NCBI RefSeq assembly: GCF_008642355.1
Contig: NZ_CP029193.1
Coordinates: 1,073,501 to 1,137,500, forward strand
Length of the DNA stretch: 64,000 bases
Origin: Streptomyces venezuelae
Lineage (GTDB): Bacteria > Actinomycetota > Actinomycetes > Streptomycetales > Streptomycetaceae
Reading direction: 5' to 3'
Both the position numbers and the translations under genes were made by a program. Positions 39,245 through 51,025 of the stretch are shown in pieces (the stretch's first letter is position 1; each line of letters opens with the position of its first letter). The notes below the pieces were generated by a model. The model saw only the letters and a list, made by a program, of their open reading frames with translations. It was not told the DNA's origin and did no database searches.

Positions 39245-39456
39245 GGTGATCACTCCTGTCATTGATCGTTCGTACCAGTCGCGAACCTGTCGCGATGCCT
39301 CAACGATATATCGGAACAGTTCGTCTGACAACCCGGCCCCGGCTCCGGCACGGACCGGTCTCGTGTTGCACGGCCGCCGAAAACTCAGTTGATCTGGTCC
39401 CGGGCGCAGGAATACTGGCGGTCGCGTCAGCTTGGACCGGGGAGAGGGACCGCGAG

Positions 39457-40353
39457 ATGGCCATGCACGACGACCAGGTGGATGTGACCGCCGACATCGT
39501 CGCGACGTTGATCCACGAACAATTCCCCCAGTGGAGCGACAAGGCGATCCGGCCCCTGCCGTCGACCGGGACGGTCCACGCCATCTTCCGCATCGGGAAC
39601 GACCTCTCCGCGCGCTTCCCACTGCGGCCCGCCGATGCTGCCGAGACGCAGGCGGTTCTGGAACGGGAAGCTCGGGCGAGCGCCGAGCTGGCACAGGCGT
39701 CCCCGTTCCCCGCGCCGGAACCCGTCGCCCTGGGAAAGCCCGGAGCGGGTTACCCCATGCCGTGGTCGGTCCAGACATGGCTGCCGGGAACGGTCGCCTT
39801 CGATGCCGACCCGAGTGGGTCGCACGCTTTCGCCGAGGACCTCGCGGCGTTCATCGCGGGCCTGCGGGACGCCGATACGCGAGGGCGGCTTTTCAGCGGC
39901 GAAAATCGTGGTGGCGTCCTCGCTCACCACGACGACTGGATGGAGCAGTGCTTCGAGGAGTGTGAGGGGCTGCTCGATGTGCCCCGGCTGCGCCACGTGT
40001 GGAGCCACTTCCGGGAGTTGCCCCGCACGGCTGCGGACGTCATGAGCCACGGTGACCTGATCCCCGGCAACGTACTGGTCAGGGAAGGCCGGCTCAGCGG
40101 CGTACTCGACACCGGCGGCTTCGGCCCGGCCGACCCCGCGCTTGATTTGGTCAGCGCCTGGCACCTGTTGCAATCCGGTCCACGGGAAGTGCTCCGGCGG
40201 GCACTGGCCTGCGACGATCTGGAGTGGGAGCGCGGCAGGGCATGGGCGTTCGAGCAGGCCATGGGGGTCGTCTGGTACTACGTCGAGAGCAATCCGACGA
40301 TGAGCAGCATGGGGCGACGGACACTCGACCGCATTCTGGGGTCGACGCAGTGA
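39457..40353 (+). CDS. Aminoglycoside-phosphotransferase-like kinase (APH fold)
   Basis: Protein of 298 aa. ggggagaggg lies upstream of ATG 39457. The kinase-like fold is visible in STGTVHAIFRIGNDLSARFP (nucleotide strands), SHGDLIPGNVLVREGRLSGV (HGD catalytic loop and Asn, about residue 195) and VLDTGGFGPADPALDL (metal-binding Asp). This is the APH/choline-kinase family. It may phosphorylate an antibiotic or a metabolite; no resistance specificity can be read. Confidence 0.85.
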   Translation: MAMHDDQVDVTADIVATLIHEQFPQWSDKAIRPLPSTGTVHAIFRIGNDLSARFPLRPADAAETQAVLEREARASAELAQASPFPAPEPVALGKPGAGYPMPWSVQTWLPGTVAFDADPSGSHAFAEDLAAFIAGLRDADTRGRLFSGENRGGVLAHHDDWMEQCFEECEGLLDVPRLRHVWSHFRELPRTAADVMSHGDLIPGNVLVREGRLSGVLDTGGFGPADPALDLVSAWHLLQSGPREVLRRALACDDLEWERGRAWAFEQAMGVVWYYVESNPTMSSMGRRTLDRILGSTQ

Positions 40354-40664
40354 CGTCGCCCCAACCGAGGGGCGGAGCAGCTTCGACCACCCCACGGTCG
40401 GTGCCCGGGTCACAGGGGACGGGTCACGGTCACGGGTGACGGGTCACGGGCGTCCGGCATCGGACGTCGCCCGCCGGGGCCGCACCGGCAGGCGCGAGCC
40501 ACGAGGCGCGAGCCCTGGGGCGCGAGCCACGAGGCGCGAGCAGCCCGGCAACCTCACAGCACACCCGTCTGCGCCCCCACCCCAGGCCAATCCTCCGCCC
40601 AAACCAGTCCAGCCACCCCGAATTGGCCTTACCGGACGCGCCCGCAGCCCTCTACCGTGAGCGC
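40354..40664. other. Repeat-rich intergenic region, 311 nt
   Basis: Between the APH-like gene and the PhzF gene, both rightward. It holds a small 6-bp hairpin at 40357-40374 (cgcccc/ggggcg) just after the APH stop, several gggtcacgg copies around 40410-40450 and the 14-nt tandem repeat at 40491-40541. No gene is seen. Confidence 0.6.
40491..40541. repeat. 14-nt tandem repeat, 4 copies
   Basis: ggcgcgagc recurs at 40491, 40505, 40519 and 40533 with an exact 14-nt period. The intervening five bases are partly conserved (cacga or cctgg). Confidence 0.8.
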
Positions 40665-41486
40665 ATGACGACTTCCCACCGCCTCCGCGTCGTCGACGCC
40701 TTCACGGACCGCCCCTTCGCCGGCAACCCGGCCGGGGTCCTGCTCCTCGACGACTTCCCCGACGACACCTGGCTGCAGAACGTGGCCAAGGAGGTCAACC
40801 ACGCCGAGACCGCCTTCGCCCACCCGCTGCCGCCGGGCGGGGAGGCCGACTGGGCGCTGCGCTGGTTCACCCCCGCCACCGAGGTCGACCTCTGCGGCCA
40901 TGCCACTTTGGCCACGGCGCACGTCCTCCACACCACCGGCACCGCGTCCGGCACCGTCCGCTTCACCACACGCAGCGGCGTCCTCACCGCGACCGCGCAC
41001 GAGGACGGCACCCTCACCCTCGACTTCCCGACCGCTCCGCTCACCGCGGCCGAGGTCCCCGACGGCATCGCGGAGGCCCTCGGCGCCGAGCCCCTCCTCG
41101 CGTACGACACCGGCCGGAACACGGGTGACCTGCTGGTCGAGCTCGCCGACGAGAAGACGGTCAGGGCGCTCACCCCTGACCACAAGGCTCTCGTCCGCCA
41201 CTCCGAGCGCGGCATCATCGCCACGGCCGCGGCCGAGGACCCCACCCGCGGCTACGACTTCGTGTCGCGCTGCTTCTTCCCGCGCGTCGGCATCGACGAG
41301 GACCCGGTGACGGGCAGCGCGCACACCGCCCTCGCCCCGTTCTGGTCCGAGCGCCTCGGCCGCACCGAACTGACCGGACTGCAGGCCTCGGCCCGCACCG
41401 GCCTGGTCCGCACCCGGCTGCGGGGCGACCGCACCCTCCTGACCGGCCGCGCGGTCACGGTCATCGAGGGCGAACTGTTCGCCTGA
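40665..41486 (+). CDS. PhzF-family isomerase/epimerase-like protein
   Basis: Protein of 273 aa starting MTTSHRLRVVDAFTDRPFAG. Family blocks are GNPAGVLLLDDF, EVNHAETAFAHPL with the conserved catalytic-type Glu (about residue 47), TEVDLCGHATLATAHVL and, in the second half, FFPRVGIDEDPVTGSAHTAL. Two pseudosymmetric domains of the diaminopimelate-epimerase fold form the active site. Substrate unknown. Confidence 0.9.
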   Translation: MTTSHRLRVVDAFTDRPFAGNPAGVLLLDDFPDDTWLQNVAKEVNHAETAFAHPLPPGGEADWALRWFTPATEVDLCGHATLATAHVLHTTGTASGTVRFTTRSGVLTATAHEDGTLTLDFPTAPLTAAEVPDGIAEALGAEPLLAYDTGRNTGDLLVELADEKTVRALTPDHKALVRHSERGIIATAAAEDPTRGYDFVSRCFFPRVGIDEDPVTGSAHTALAPFWSERLGRTELTGLQASARTGLVRTRLRGDRTLLTGRAVTVIEGELFA

Positions 41487-41661
41487 CCCGAGTCTGCGGC
41501 CTGACCCGAGTCTGCGGCCTGATCCACGTCCGAGCCCGGCCCCGAGCCGAAGCCAGACCCGCAGCCGAATCCGAAGCCGAAACCAGCCCAGAGCCCGGCC
41601 CCGAAACCGAAACCGGCCCCCGACTCGCACCCCGCACCGCACCGCCATCGGACAACAAAGA

Positions 41662-41696
41662 GCTGCCCACCCCCGCACTACGGAGGCGTGGGCAGC
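41662..41696. terminator. Hairpin at the convergent end of the PhzF and CPBP genes
   Basis: gctgcccac at 41662-41670 pairs with 41688-41696 around a 17-nt loop. It overlaps the last codons of the CPBP gene and may terminate the PhzF transcript. A doubled gagtctgcggcctga element lies just after the PhzF stop. Confidence 0.4.
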
Positions 41697-42481
41697 CACC
41701 CCACCTTCCCCGCGAGCAGCGCGTAACCCACGAACGCGCCGATGTCGAGCAGGGAGTGGGCCACGACCAGCGGGCCGACCCGCCCCCACCTGCGGTAGAG
41801 CAGGACGAACACCACGCCCATCGCGAGGTTTCCGACGAACCCGCCGATGCCCTGGTAGAGGTGGTACGAACCCCGCAGCACCGAACTTCCCACCAACGCC
41901 GCCATCGGCGTCCACCCCAACTGCCCGAGCCGGCGCAGGAGATACCCGACGACGATGACTTCCTCGAGCACCGCGTTCTGCACCGCGGACAGCACGAGGA
42001 CCGGGTACTTCCACCACACGTCGGGCAGCGCCTCGGGCACCACGGTGAGGTTGAAACCGAGTCCGCGCGCCGCCAGATAGAAGGCGATGCCGGTGCTGCC
42101 GATCGCCGCGGCGATCGCGGCGCCGCGCCCCAGGTCCGGCCAGGGCCGTGTCCGGTCGAAACCGATCGTCCCCAGGCCCGCCCGCTCGCGCAGCAGGAAG
42201 TGCGCCACGAGCGCCACCGGCACCAACGCGGTCGAAATGCCGAACAGTTGCCACGCGAGATCAAGCCACGGCCGACCCGGCGCGGCCGACGCGTTCAGCG
42301 TGGCCGCCTGATCCTTGAGACCCCCCGGCTTGGTGACCGACCCCACAAAGCTGATCAGCGCGGACACCCCGCTCGCACCGAGCGAGAGGGCCAGGACGAG
42401 CAGCGTCTCGTCCCTCAGAGTCCGCCTCGACGGACCGTCCGCCGGAAAAGAACCGGCCATGGGCCCCGGCTCCGCTTGCAC
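41678..42481 (-). CDS. CPBP-family intramembrane metalloprotease (Abi/CAAX-like)
   Basis: Protein of 267 aa; GTG 42481 has GGAGG six bases upstream. Six to seven membrane segments. Family motifs: AVLEEVIVVGYLLRRLGQLG (EE-x3-R-type motif 1, about residue 165), LRGSYHLYQGIGGFVGNLAM (motif 2 His) and LVVAHSLLDIGAFVGYALLA (motif 3 His-x3-D-like). These glutamate/histidine-dependent proteases sit in the cytoplasmic membrane; bacterial substrates are mostly unknown. Confidence 0.88.
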   Translation of the reverse strand: MQAEPGPMAGSFPADGPSRRTLRDETLLVLALSLGASGVSALISFVGSVTKPGGLKDQAATLNASAAPGRPWLDLAWQLFGISTALVPVALVAHFLLRERAGLGTIGFDRTRPWPDLGRGAAIAAAIGSTGIAFYLAARGLGFNLTVVPEALPDVWWKYPVLVLSAVQNAVLEEVIVVGYLLRRLGQLGWTPMAALVGSSVLRGSYHLYQGIGGFVGNLAMGVVFVLLYRRWGRVGPLVVAHSLLDIGAFVGYALLAGKVGWLPTPP

Positions 42482-42649
42482 TAACGCCTCCAGTTGAGTG
42501 ATCCCGCCTCATCCCCGTCCTCGCCCCGCTAGGGTCTCGAAAGAAGTTACGAAAATCGTGCGCGACAGGCCGAGGGGGACGGACGCCGATTCCAGGCGCG
42601 CGGGCCCCTTCTTTCCTTGCTTCATCATTCAAGGAGGGGCACCACCGCC

Positions 42650-44425
42650 ATGGGACGTCACAGCTTGCCCGATGAGCGCGGGACGGCCACGCCCGGCCCC
42701 CGGCCTCAGTCGCGCGGACGCATCGTCGCCCTCGCCACGGCGCTCGTCCTGGTGGTGGCGGGAGGCGCGGCGGCCGCGGTCCGCGGCGGGCTGCTCTCGT
42801 TCGGCGGTTCGTGCGGCGACGACGCGGTGCGGCTCGACGTCGTCGCCGATCCCGCCGTGTCTCCGGCCCTGCGCGAGGCGGCCGACGAGGCGCGCGAGCA
42901 GGAGATCACCTCGGACGGGCACTGCGTCGACGTGCGGGTGACCGCGCGTGACTCGTACGAGGTGGCGGCCGAACTCCGCTCGGGCAAGGGCGATCCGGAG
43001 TACGACGTGTGGGTGCCGGACTCCGACGCGTGGGTACAGCGCGTCGGCCTCGGCGCCAAGCGGAGCAAGGTCTCCCCCGCGGGCAACATCGCCTCGTCGC
43101 CCGTCGGCATCGGCATGGTGCCGTCCGCCGCCGAGTCGCTGGGCTGGCCGAAGAGAACGTACAGCTGGCCGGAGTTGACCACGGCCGGTACGAAGAGCGA
43201 CAAGCTGCGCCTCGGCACGGCCGATCCCGCGCGCAGCGCGAGCGGTCTGCTCGCCCTCGCCGCGATGGGTGCGTCCGCGAAGAAGCAGGGCGGCAAGGAG
43301 GGCGACACGCAGGCCGCCGCCCTGGCCAAGGCTCTGGCGTCCCGCACCTCCGACAGCGACGACCGGCTCCTGGACACGCTGGCCCGCGACGGCTCCGGCG
43401 CCGAGCAGGGCGACCGGCGCCGCAACCAGGCACTGGTCCTCTCCGAACAGGCCGCGTACGCGCACAACGCGTCGGCGGGCGAGGAAGACAGCCTCGCCCT
43501 CTTCTACCCGAAGGACGGTTCGCCGCGGCTCGACTACCCGTACACGCTCGTCGAGGACGGCCGGATGTCCACCGACACGAGCCGCGCGGCGCTGCGCTTC
43601 ATGACGATGTTCAGCGACGACGACGGCCGGCGGATCCTGGCCGAGCACGGCTTCAGGACCGACCCCGACCAGCCGTCCGACGGGCTGGTCACCGCCGCGG
43701 GCGGCCGCACCCCGCAGCCGTACGCCGACGAGGCCACGGATCCGCCGTCGGACAAGGAGCTTCAGGAGACCCTGGGCATGTGGACGATCACCGTGCAGAG
43801 CGCCAGGCTGAGCACCGTCGTCGACGCCTCGGAATCCATGCGGCAGTTCGTGCCCGGCCGCGACCAGTCCCGTATGGAGGTCACCAAGGCGTCGCTGCTA
43901 CGGGCACTCGCGGGGTTCACCGACGAGGACGAGATCGGCCTGTGGGAGTTCGCCACCCGCCTCGACGGAGCCCGCGACTACCGCGAACTGGAACCGACCC
44001 GGCGCCTGGGCGACCGCAAGAGCGGCACGACCCACCGCGCCGCGCTGTCCGAGGCCTTCAGCGAACTGCAGCCCGTGCCGGGCGGCGCCACGGGCCTGTA
44101 CGACACGACGCTCGCCGCCTACAAGGAAGCCCGGTCGACGTACGCGCGCGGCAAGTTCAACGCCCTGGTGATCCTGACCGACGGCGCCAACCAGGACCCG
44201 GGCAGCATCTCGCGCAGCTCCCTGATCGCGCAGCTGGAGGAGATCGCGGACCGCGAGCACCCGGTGCCGATCATCGCCATCGCGGTCGGCCCCGAGGCGG
44301 ACAAGGACGAGGTGCAGCAGATCGCGGAGGCGACCGGTGGCTCCGGGCATCAGGTCGACGACCCGGCCCAGATCCACGCGGTGATCCTCAAGGCGATCAT
44401 GGAGGCGGGCAGCAACCAGAGCTGA
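42650..44425 (+). CDS. Solute-binding domain fused to a von Willebrand A domain
   Basis: Protein of 591 aa starting MGRHSLPDERGTATPG, with AAGGAGG upstream. A signal-anchor helix (IVALATALVLVVAGGAAAAV) is followed by an extracellular solute-binding-like domain (LDVVADPAVSPALREAADEA, DVWVPDSDAWVQRVG, residues 60-370). The VWA domain (about 390-590) has the metal-site motif VVDASESM and ILTDGANQD. It is probably an exported, cation-dependent adhesive or sensing protein. The same fusion is common in Streptomyces but has no known function. Confidence 0.85.
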   Translation: MGRHSLPDERGTATPGPRPQSRGRIVALATALVLVVAGGAAAAVRGGLLSFGGSCGDDAVRLDVVADPAVSPALREAADEAREQEITSDGHCVDVRVTARDSYEVAAELRSGKGDPEYDVWVPDSDAWVQRVGLGAKRSKVSPAGNIASSPVGIGMVPSAAESLGWPKRTYSWPELTTAGTKSDKLRLGTADPARSASGLLALAAMGASAKKQGGKEGDTQAAALAKALASRTSDSDDRLLDTLARDGSGAEQGDRRRNQALVLSEQAAYAHNASAGEEDSLALFYPKDGSPRLDYPYTLVEDGRMSTDTSRAALRFMTMFSDDDGRRILAEHGFRTDPDQPSDGLVTAAGGRTPQPYADEATDPPSDKELQETLGMWTITVQSARLSTVVDASESMRQFVPGRDQSRMEVTKASLLRALAGFTDEDEIGLWEFATRLDGARDYRELEPTRRLGDRKSGTTHRAALSEAFSELQPVPGGATGLYDTTLAAYKEARSTYARGKFNALVILTDGANQDPGSISRSSLIAQLEEIADREHPVPIIAIAVGPEADKDEVQQIAEATGGSGHQVDDPAQIHAVILKAIMEAGSNQS

Positions 44426-44460
44426 CCGTCCCCGGCTCCCTGTGTCCCGCTGTCGGCTGC

Positions 44461-45981
44461 TCAGCCCAGCGGTGCCGCCGATCCCCGCAGCCCCACCGGC
44501 CACGTGTGCACCGGCTCCCCCGTGTGCATCAGTTCGCTGTACCGCTTGGTGGTCGCGGCAAGCGCCTCCTCCCTGGACATGCCGCCGTCCCGGGCCCGGT
44601 GGTACGTCGTCGCCTGCCAGGACGCGCCGTTGATCCGCCGTCGGCACCGCTCCTCGATCACCCCGAGGTACAGGTCGCGGTCGGCGGGCTCCACACCCCA
44701 CGCGTCGAGGCCCGCCGCGGCGAGCGGCAGCAGTTCCTCGCGTACGAGGTGGACGGCCGCCACCTCGGTGGTGCCGCCGAGCCTGCCGCGGCGCGGCCAC
44801 TGCAGGGTGGCGTCGATGCCGTGGCGGCACGCGACATCGAAGTTGCGGGCGGCGGTCTCGAAGGGCAGCCGGGACCACACGGGCCGCGCCTCCTCGGCGA
44901 GCGCCCGCACGAGCCCGTAGTAGAAGGCGGCGTTGGCGATGACGTCGGTGATCGAGGGACCGGCGGGCAGGACGCGGTTCTCCACGCGCAGGTGCGGGAC
45001 GCCGTCGGCGATGCCGTACACCGGGCGGTTCCAGCGGTACACGGTGCCGTTGTGCAGGACGAGTTCGCCGAGGCGCGGAACACCGCCCGCGTCGAGGACG
45101 CCCAGCGGGTCCTCCTCCTCCATGAGGGGCAGCAGCGCGGGGAAGTACCGCAGGTTCTCCTCGAAGAGCTCCAGCGGCTTGGTGATCCAGCGCTCCCCGA
45201 ACCAGGTGCGCGGCCGCACCCCCTGGGTCTGCAGCTCCGGCGAGCGGGTGTCCGTGGACTGGAGGAACAGCGGCGGCCGGGACTCGCGCCACAGCTCGCG
45301 GCCGAACAGGAAGGGCGCGTTGGCACCGACGGCGATCTGCGCGGCGGCGATGGCCTGCGCCGCGTTCCACACGTCGGCGAACCGGCCGGGCGTGACCTGG
45401 AGGTGCAACTGCACGGAGGTGCAGGCCGCTTCGGGCGCTATCGACGTCGAAGTGCAGGTCAGCCGCTCCACGCCCTGGATGTCAAGGGCGAAGTGTTCGC
45501 CGCGCGCCGCCACGATCTGGTCGTTGAGGAGGGCGTACCGGTCGACGTCGGAGAGGTTCGCGGAGACCAGGTCGGCGCGGTTCAGGGTCGGCAGAATGCC
45601 GATCATGACAATACCGGCGGAGAGTTCGGCCGCTTTCCTGTGTGCATAGTTGAGGCCCGTACGCAGTTCCTCCGCGAGGCGGTCGCGAACGCGTCCACCG
45701 AGCCGGTGCGGGGCGATGTTGACTTCGAGATTGAACATTCCGAGTTCCGTCTGGAAATCCCGGCTCGCGATGCGCTCGAGTACCTGCGCATTCAACATTC
45801 TCGGCAGTCCGTCGGGCCCGGCGAGATTCAGCTCGATCTCCATGCCCATGAGATTCTTGGGCCTGTCGAATCGCTCCTCCGCCAGCATCCGCTCCAGCCC
45901 CGCCAGACACTCTCGGAGCTTGCCTCGGTAGTGGTGCCTGTCGGCCAGGTCGAACGTGCCCGCCACGACCTTCTCCCCCAT
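44461..45981 (-). CDS. Glutamate-cysteine-ligase-family (GCS2-type) enzyme
   Basis: Protein of 506 aa starting MGEKVVAGTFDLADRH behind GAGGAGGG. The GCS2 fold is shown by NLMGMEIELNLAGPDGLPRM (active-site Glu-x-Glu), DFQTELGMFNLEVNIAPHRL (the E-x2-xFNLE core), TPGRFADVWNAAQAIAAAQI and LHNGTVYRWNRPVYGI. Streptomyces lacks glutathione, so a gamma-glutamyl or other carboxylate-amine ligation is more likely. The substrate is not shown by the sequence. Confidence 0.83.
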   Translation of the reverse strand: MGEKVVAGTFDLADRHHYRGKLRECLAGLERMLAEERFDRPKNLMGMEIELNLAGPDGLPRMLNAQVLERIASRDFQTELGMFNLEVNIAPHRLGGRVRDRLAEELRTGLNYAHRKAAELSAGIVMIGILPTLNRADLVSANLSDVDRYALLNDQIVAARGEHFALDIQGVERLTCTSTSIAPEAACTSVQLHLQVTPGRFADVWNAAQAIAAAQIAVGANAPFLFGRELWRESRPPLFLQSTDTRSPELQTQGVRPRTWFGERWITKPLELFEENLRYFPALLPLMEEEDPLGVLDAGGVPRLGELVLHNGTVYRWNRPVYGIADGVPHLRVENRVLPAGPSITDVIANAAFYYGLVRALAEEARPVWSRLPFETAARNFDVACRHGIDATLQWPRRGRLGGTTEVAAVHLVREELLPLAAAGLDAWGVEPADRDLYLGVIEERCRRRINGASWQATTYHRARDGGMSREEALAATTKRYSELMHTGEPVHTWPVGLRGSAAPLG

Positions 45982-46474
45982 CGAAGCGTCCCTCCTCGAA
46001 CGGGCAGCCAAGGATCCGGCCGCTGTGTACGGGTGATGATGCCCAGGCAATGTGATCGATAACGCCCCGCGACAGGCCGCCGACCAGTACGCTCGACGCG
46101 TCGCGTGCCGGGCACATTCACCGGGCATGCGGCACGGTGAAGATTCCCTTCCGAAGCGCCTGGTCAAAAGCACCGGCAAAATTCGGCCGACCGCGCGGAA
46201 CGGGGAATACGAGGTCGTGGCGCCGGGGCCCGTACTAAATCGGTGTAAAGGACCGCACAAGTCCCGCACGAGGACGGCCCGATAAGTCCTTGCTCGCAAT
46301 ATACGGAGCGTCTAGATGAAACACCGCTCGAACACAGCTCGTATAAACTCCGCAATCTAGGCAGAGAGTTGGCGCTCGCGGCCCAGCCCCCGCCCCTCTG
46401 ACCCAGAGCTGACAGCGCCGTCACGCACCTGCCCCCGCTCCACTGTGCCTGTCGAATGAGAGAGGCGACCCACC
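45982..46474. other. Divergent intergenic region, 493 nt
   Basis: Between the GCS2-like gene and the 194-aa gene. An AT-richer tract from about 46,265 to 46,365 could contain the rightward promoter, and cgtgccg/cggcacg near 46,100-46,135 can pair. No gene, tRNA or recognised RNA motif is seen. Confidence 0.5.
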
Positions 46475-47059
46475 ATGCCGCTGCATGTCCCCCCGGCTCC
46501 CGCGCCCGCCCTGCGCTGCGTCCTCGCCGCACTCGGTTCCCCCACCGCCGTGAGTGAGGCCCGCACGCCGTCCCTGCGTACCGCACAGGGACCGGCAAAC
46601 CCCGAACTCCCGCTGCCGGTCCACGTGTTGGACCACATCACTCCGCAGGCCACATCGCCCACCCGGCTGGCCGGCTGGCGCTTCCTGATCCGCTGCGCCG
46701 AGCGGTCCGTCGCCGCGGCCGACACGATCCTCACACCGGACGGGTGGGCGTTCTCCCACTTCTTCGAGGGGCCCTACATCACCTCGACGGAGCGCGCCCT
46801 GCGGCACGCGGAGGCCATGCCGATGCCGTGCCAGCCGCGGCTGCTGTCCGTACCGGAGCTGTACATGCTGACGCTCTGGCTCCACCGGGACTGCACGGAC
46901 GACGGCGCCGAGGGCTCACTGGCCGCCACTGATCTGCTCGTGCCGCTCGCGCCCGCCCCGCCCGGCATCGCGGCCCACCGCCCGCACCGCGTCGCCGAGC
47001 TCCTGCCGATGCTCAACCACCGCCTGACACCGGCACCGCTCCTGAGCTCACCCGCCTGA
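46475..47059 (+). CDS. Hypothetical protein, 194 aa
   Basis: Starts MPLHVPPAPAPALRCVLAAL behind gagagg. It contains LAGWRFLIRCAERSVAAADT then ILTPDGWAFSHFFEGPYITS, ERALRHAEAMPMPCQPRLLS and VPELYMLTLWLHRDCTDDGA. A mixed alpha/beta globular protein with Trp- and Pro-rich ends. Good coding character and its own terminator (47079-47108), but no family is recognised. Confidence 0.7.
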   Translation: MPLHVPPAPAPALRCVLAALGSPTAVSEARTPSLRTAQGPANPELPLPVHVLDHITPQATSPTRLAGWRFLIRCAERSVAAADTILTPDGWAFSHFFEGPYITSTERALRHAEAMPMPCQPRLLSVPELYMLTLWLHRDCTDDGAEGSLAATDLLVPLAPAPPGIAAHRPHRVAELLPMLNHRLTPAPLLSSPA

Positions 47060-47078
47060 CAGCGCCCGTCACGCTTCC

Positions 47079-47108
47079 GTGCCCCGCCGCCCACCGGCCG
47101 CGGGGCAC
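47079..47108 (+). terminator. Terminator hairpin after the 194-aa gene
   Basis: gtgccccgc at 47079-47087 and gcggggcac at 47100-47108 form a perfect 9-bp stem with a 12-nt loop, 20 bases after the stop codon. Confidence 0.6.
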
Positions 47109-47368
47109 AGCGCTGCCCACCCACCCAAGTGGACTAGCCCGGTCAGGCCACCCCGAACCACCCGAAGAGACAGGGAAGTTGGGCTGAACCGTCCGGGCGG
47201 GTGATACGTCATAAAGCAGTAGGAGCCGCTGCGGCAAAATCCCTGCGGATTGACGCCCGTAGGGCAACACTGGGATCGGACCGACTACAACGGGGGGCGG
47301 TTATGAACACCGCATCGAGCCACAGGACCGACGTCACAGCCATCACATCGCAGCGAAAGAACCCTTCC

Positions 47369-47575
47369 ATGTGCCAGCACCAACCACCGTGCCCGACAGC
47401 CGACTCCGCCGACCGGGAAGCCGCGCTCCTCACGGCAAGCCACCCGGAGCAGGGCTGGAGCCTGCTGTGCAACGGCGTCCTGCTCTTCGAGGACACCGGT
47501 GAGCTGCTGCCGGACGGCCAGATCATCGCGCCGCACCGACCGCTGGGCACCGACCAGGTCATGACGGCAGCCTGA
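47369..47575 (+). CDS. DUF5999 protein, 68 aa
   Basis: The family block is MCQHQPPCPTADSADREAAL then PEQGWSLLCNGVLLFEDTGE and LLPDGQIIAPHRPLGTD, typical of a small actinobacterial protein family. The start is taken at ATG 47369, where the family begins; ATG 47303 with a better G-rich ribosome site would add 22 residues (MNTASSHRTDVTAITS...). Function unknown. Confidence 0.8.
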   Translation: MCQHQPPCPTADSADREAALLTASHPEQGWSLLCNGVLLFEDTGELLPDGQIIAPHRPLGTDQVMTAA

Positions 47576-47639
47576 CCGCCGGCACACCGCACGACCGCAC
47601 GGCACTGCCGCACAGCACCTGAGCACCACGGAACAACGA

Positions 47640-47675
47640 GGGGCCGGCCCGGAGAGAACTCTCCGAACCGGCCCC
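47640..47675. terminator. Bidirectional terminator between DUF5999 and gcvP
   Basis: ggggccgg (47640-47647) pairs with ccggcccc (47668-47675), and inside it ggagag (47651-47656) pairs with ctctcc (47659-47664). It lies between two convergent genes. Confidence 0.7.
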
Positions 47676-47706
47676 GACGCATGCCCGCTCGAAGCGGGCG
47701 CGTGCA

Positions 47707-50595
<2,889 letters not shown>

Positions 50596-50656
50596 TGCGG
50601 AGGCCTCCTGGTCTGCACGACCTGCGAGGGGTACCACGGCGCGGGTACCCGGACGG

Positions 50657-50880
50657 CCTCCCCCTCTGTCATGTCAACCTGAGAGCTTCACAGGCCCGTC
50701 TCTCGACAGATCTGCTTTCACCGTCGGTGAGGAAGGGTTCCGAACGTGCCCGCCCGACGCCCGCCCTGCTTTCCAGAGTGACCTCGTCCGTGCGGTACGG
50801 GTGCCTGAGAGATTCCGGGGAGGATTTGCTCCTTCGGCGCCTCCGGACATGTGATCCGGAGAGCTCTCCCGCACGGGGTC
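50657..50880 (-). ncRNA. Glycine riboswitch (apparently tandem) upstream of gcvP
   Basis: Read on the minus strand, the first aptamer shows gcgggagagctctccgg, gccgaaggagcaa and tctctcaggcaccc, ending in ctctggaaag. A second block ends with agctctcaggttg and acagagggggag. These are the conserved P1/P3 and core elements of glycine aptamers (gccgaagg-gcaa, ctcaggc, ctctgga). It ends about 60 bases before the gcvP start. Glycine binding is expected to turn on gcvP. The second aptamer is less canonical. Confidence 0.88.
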
Positions 50881-50953
50881 AGCGGCCAGGCGCCAGCCTA
50901 CCAGCGAGGACCGTCACCGATCCCTCGAGTGGCCACCTGCCCCGAAGTGCTCT

Positions 50954-50970
50954 TTCGTAGTGACTACGAA
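50954..50970. promoter_or_regulatory. 17-bp inverted repeat between gcvP riboswitch and PRC-barrel gene
   Basis: ttcgtag-tga-ctacgaa is a perfect 7-bp inverted repeat in an AT-richer stretch, about 55 bp upstream of the PRC-barrel start and just before the riboswitch. It could be an operator serving one or both divergent genes. Confidence 0.5.
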
Positions 50971-51025
50971 TGATTAAGGATGAGTTACGCCCGTTTTCGA
51001 CAAGCCGCGACCAGCTGGAGGGCCC

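Noticed and set aside
43009..46062. Very long + strand open frame (about 1,017 codons) spanning the VWA gene end and antisense to the GCS2-like gene
   Set aside because: It is Arg/Gly/Pro-biased, overlaps two well-supported genes and has no domain. It is a product of GC-rich third-position bias.
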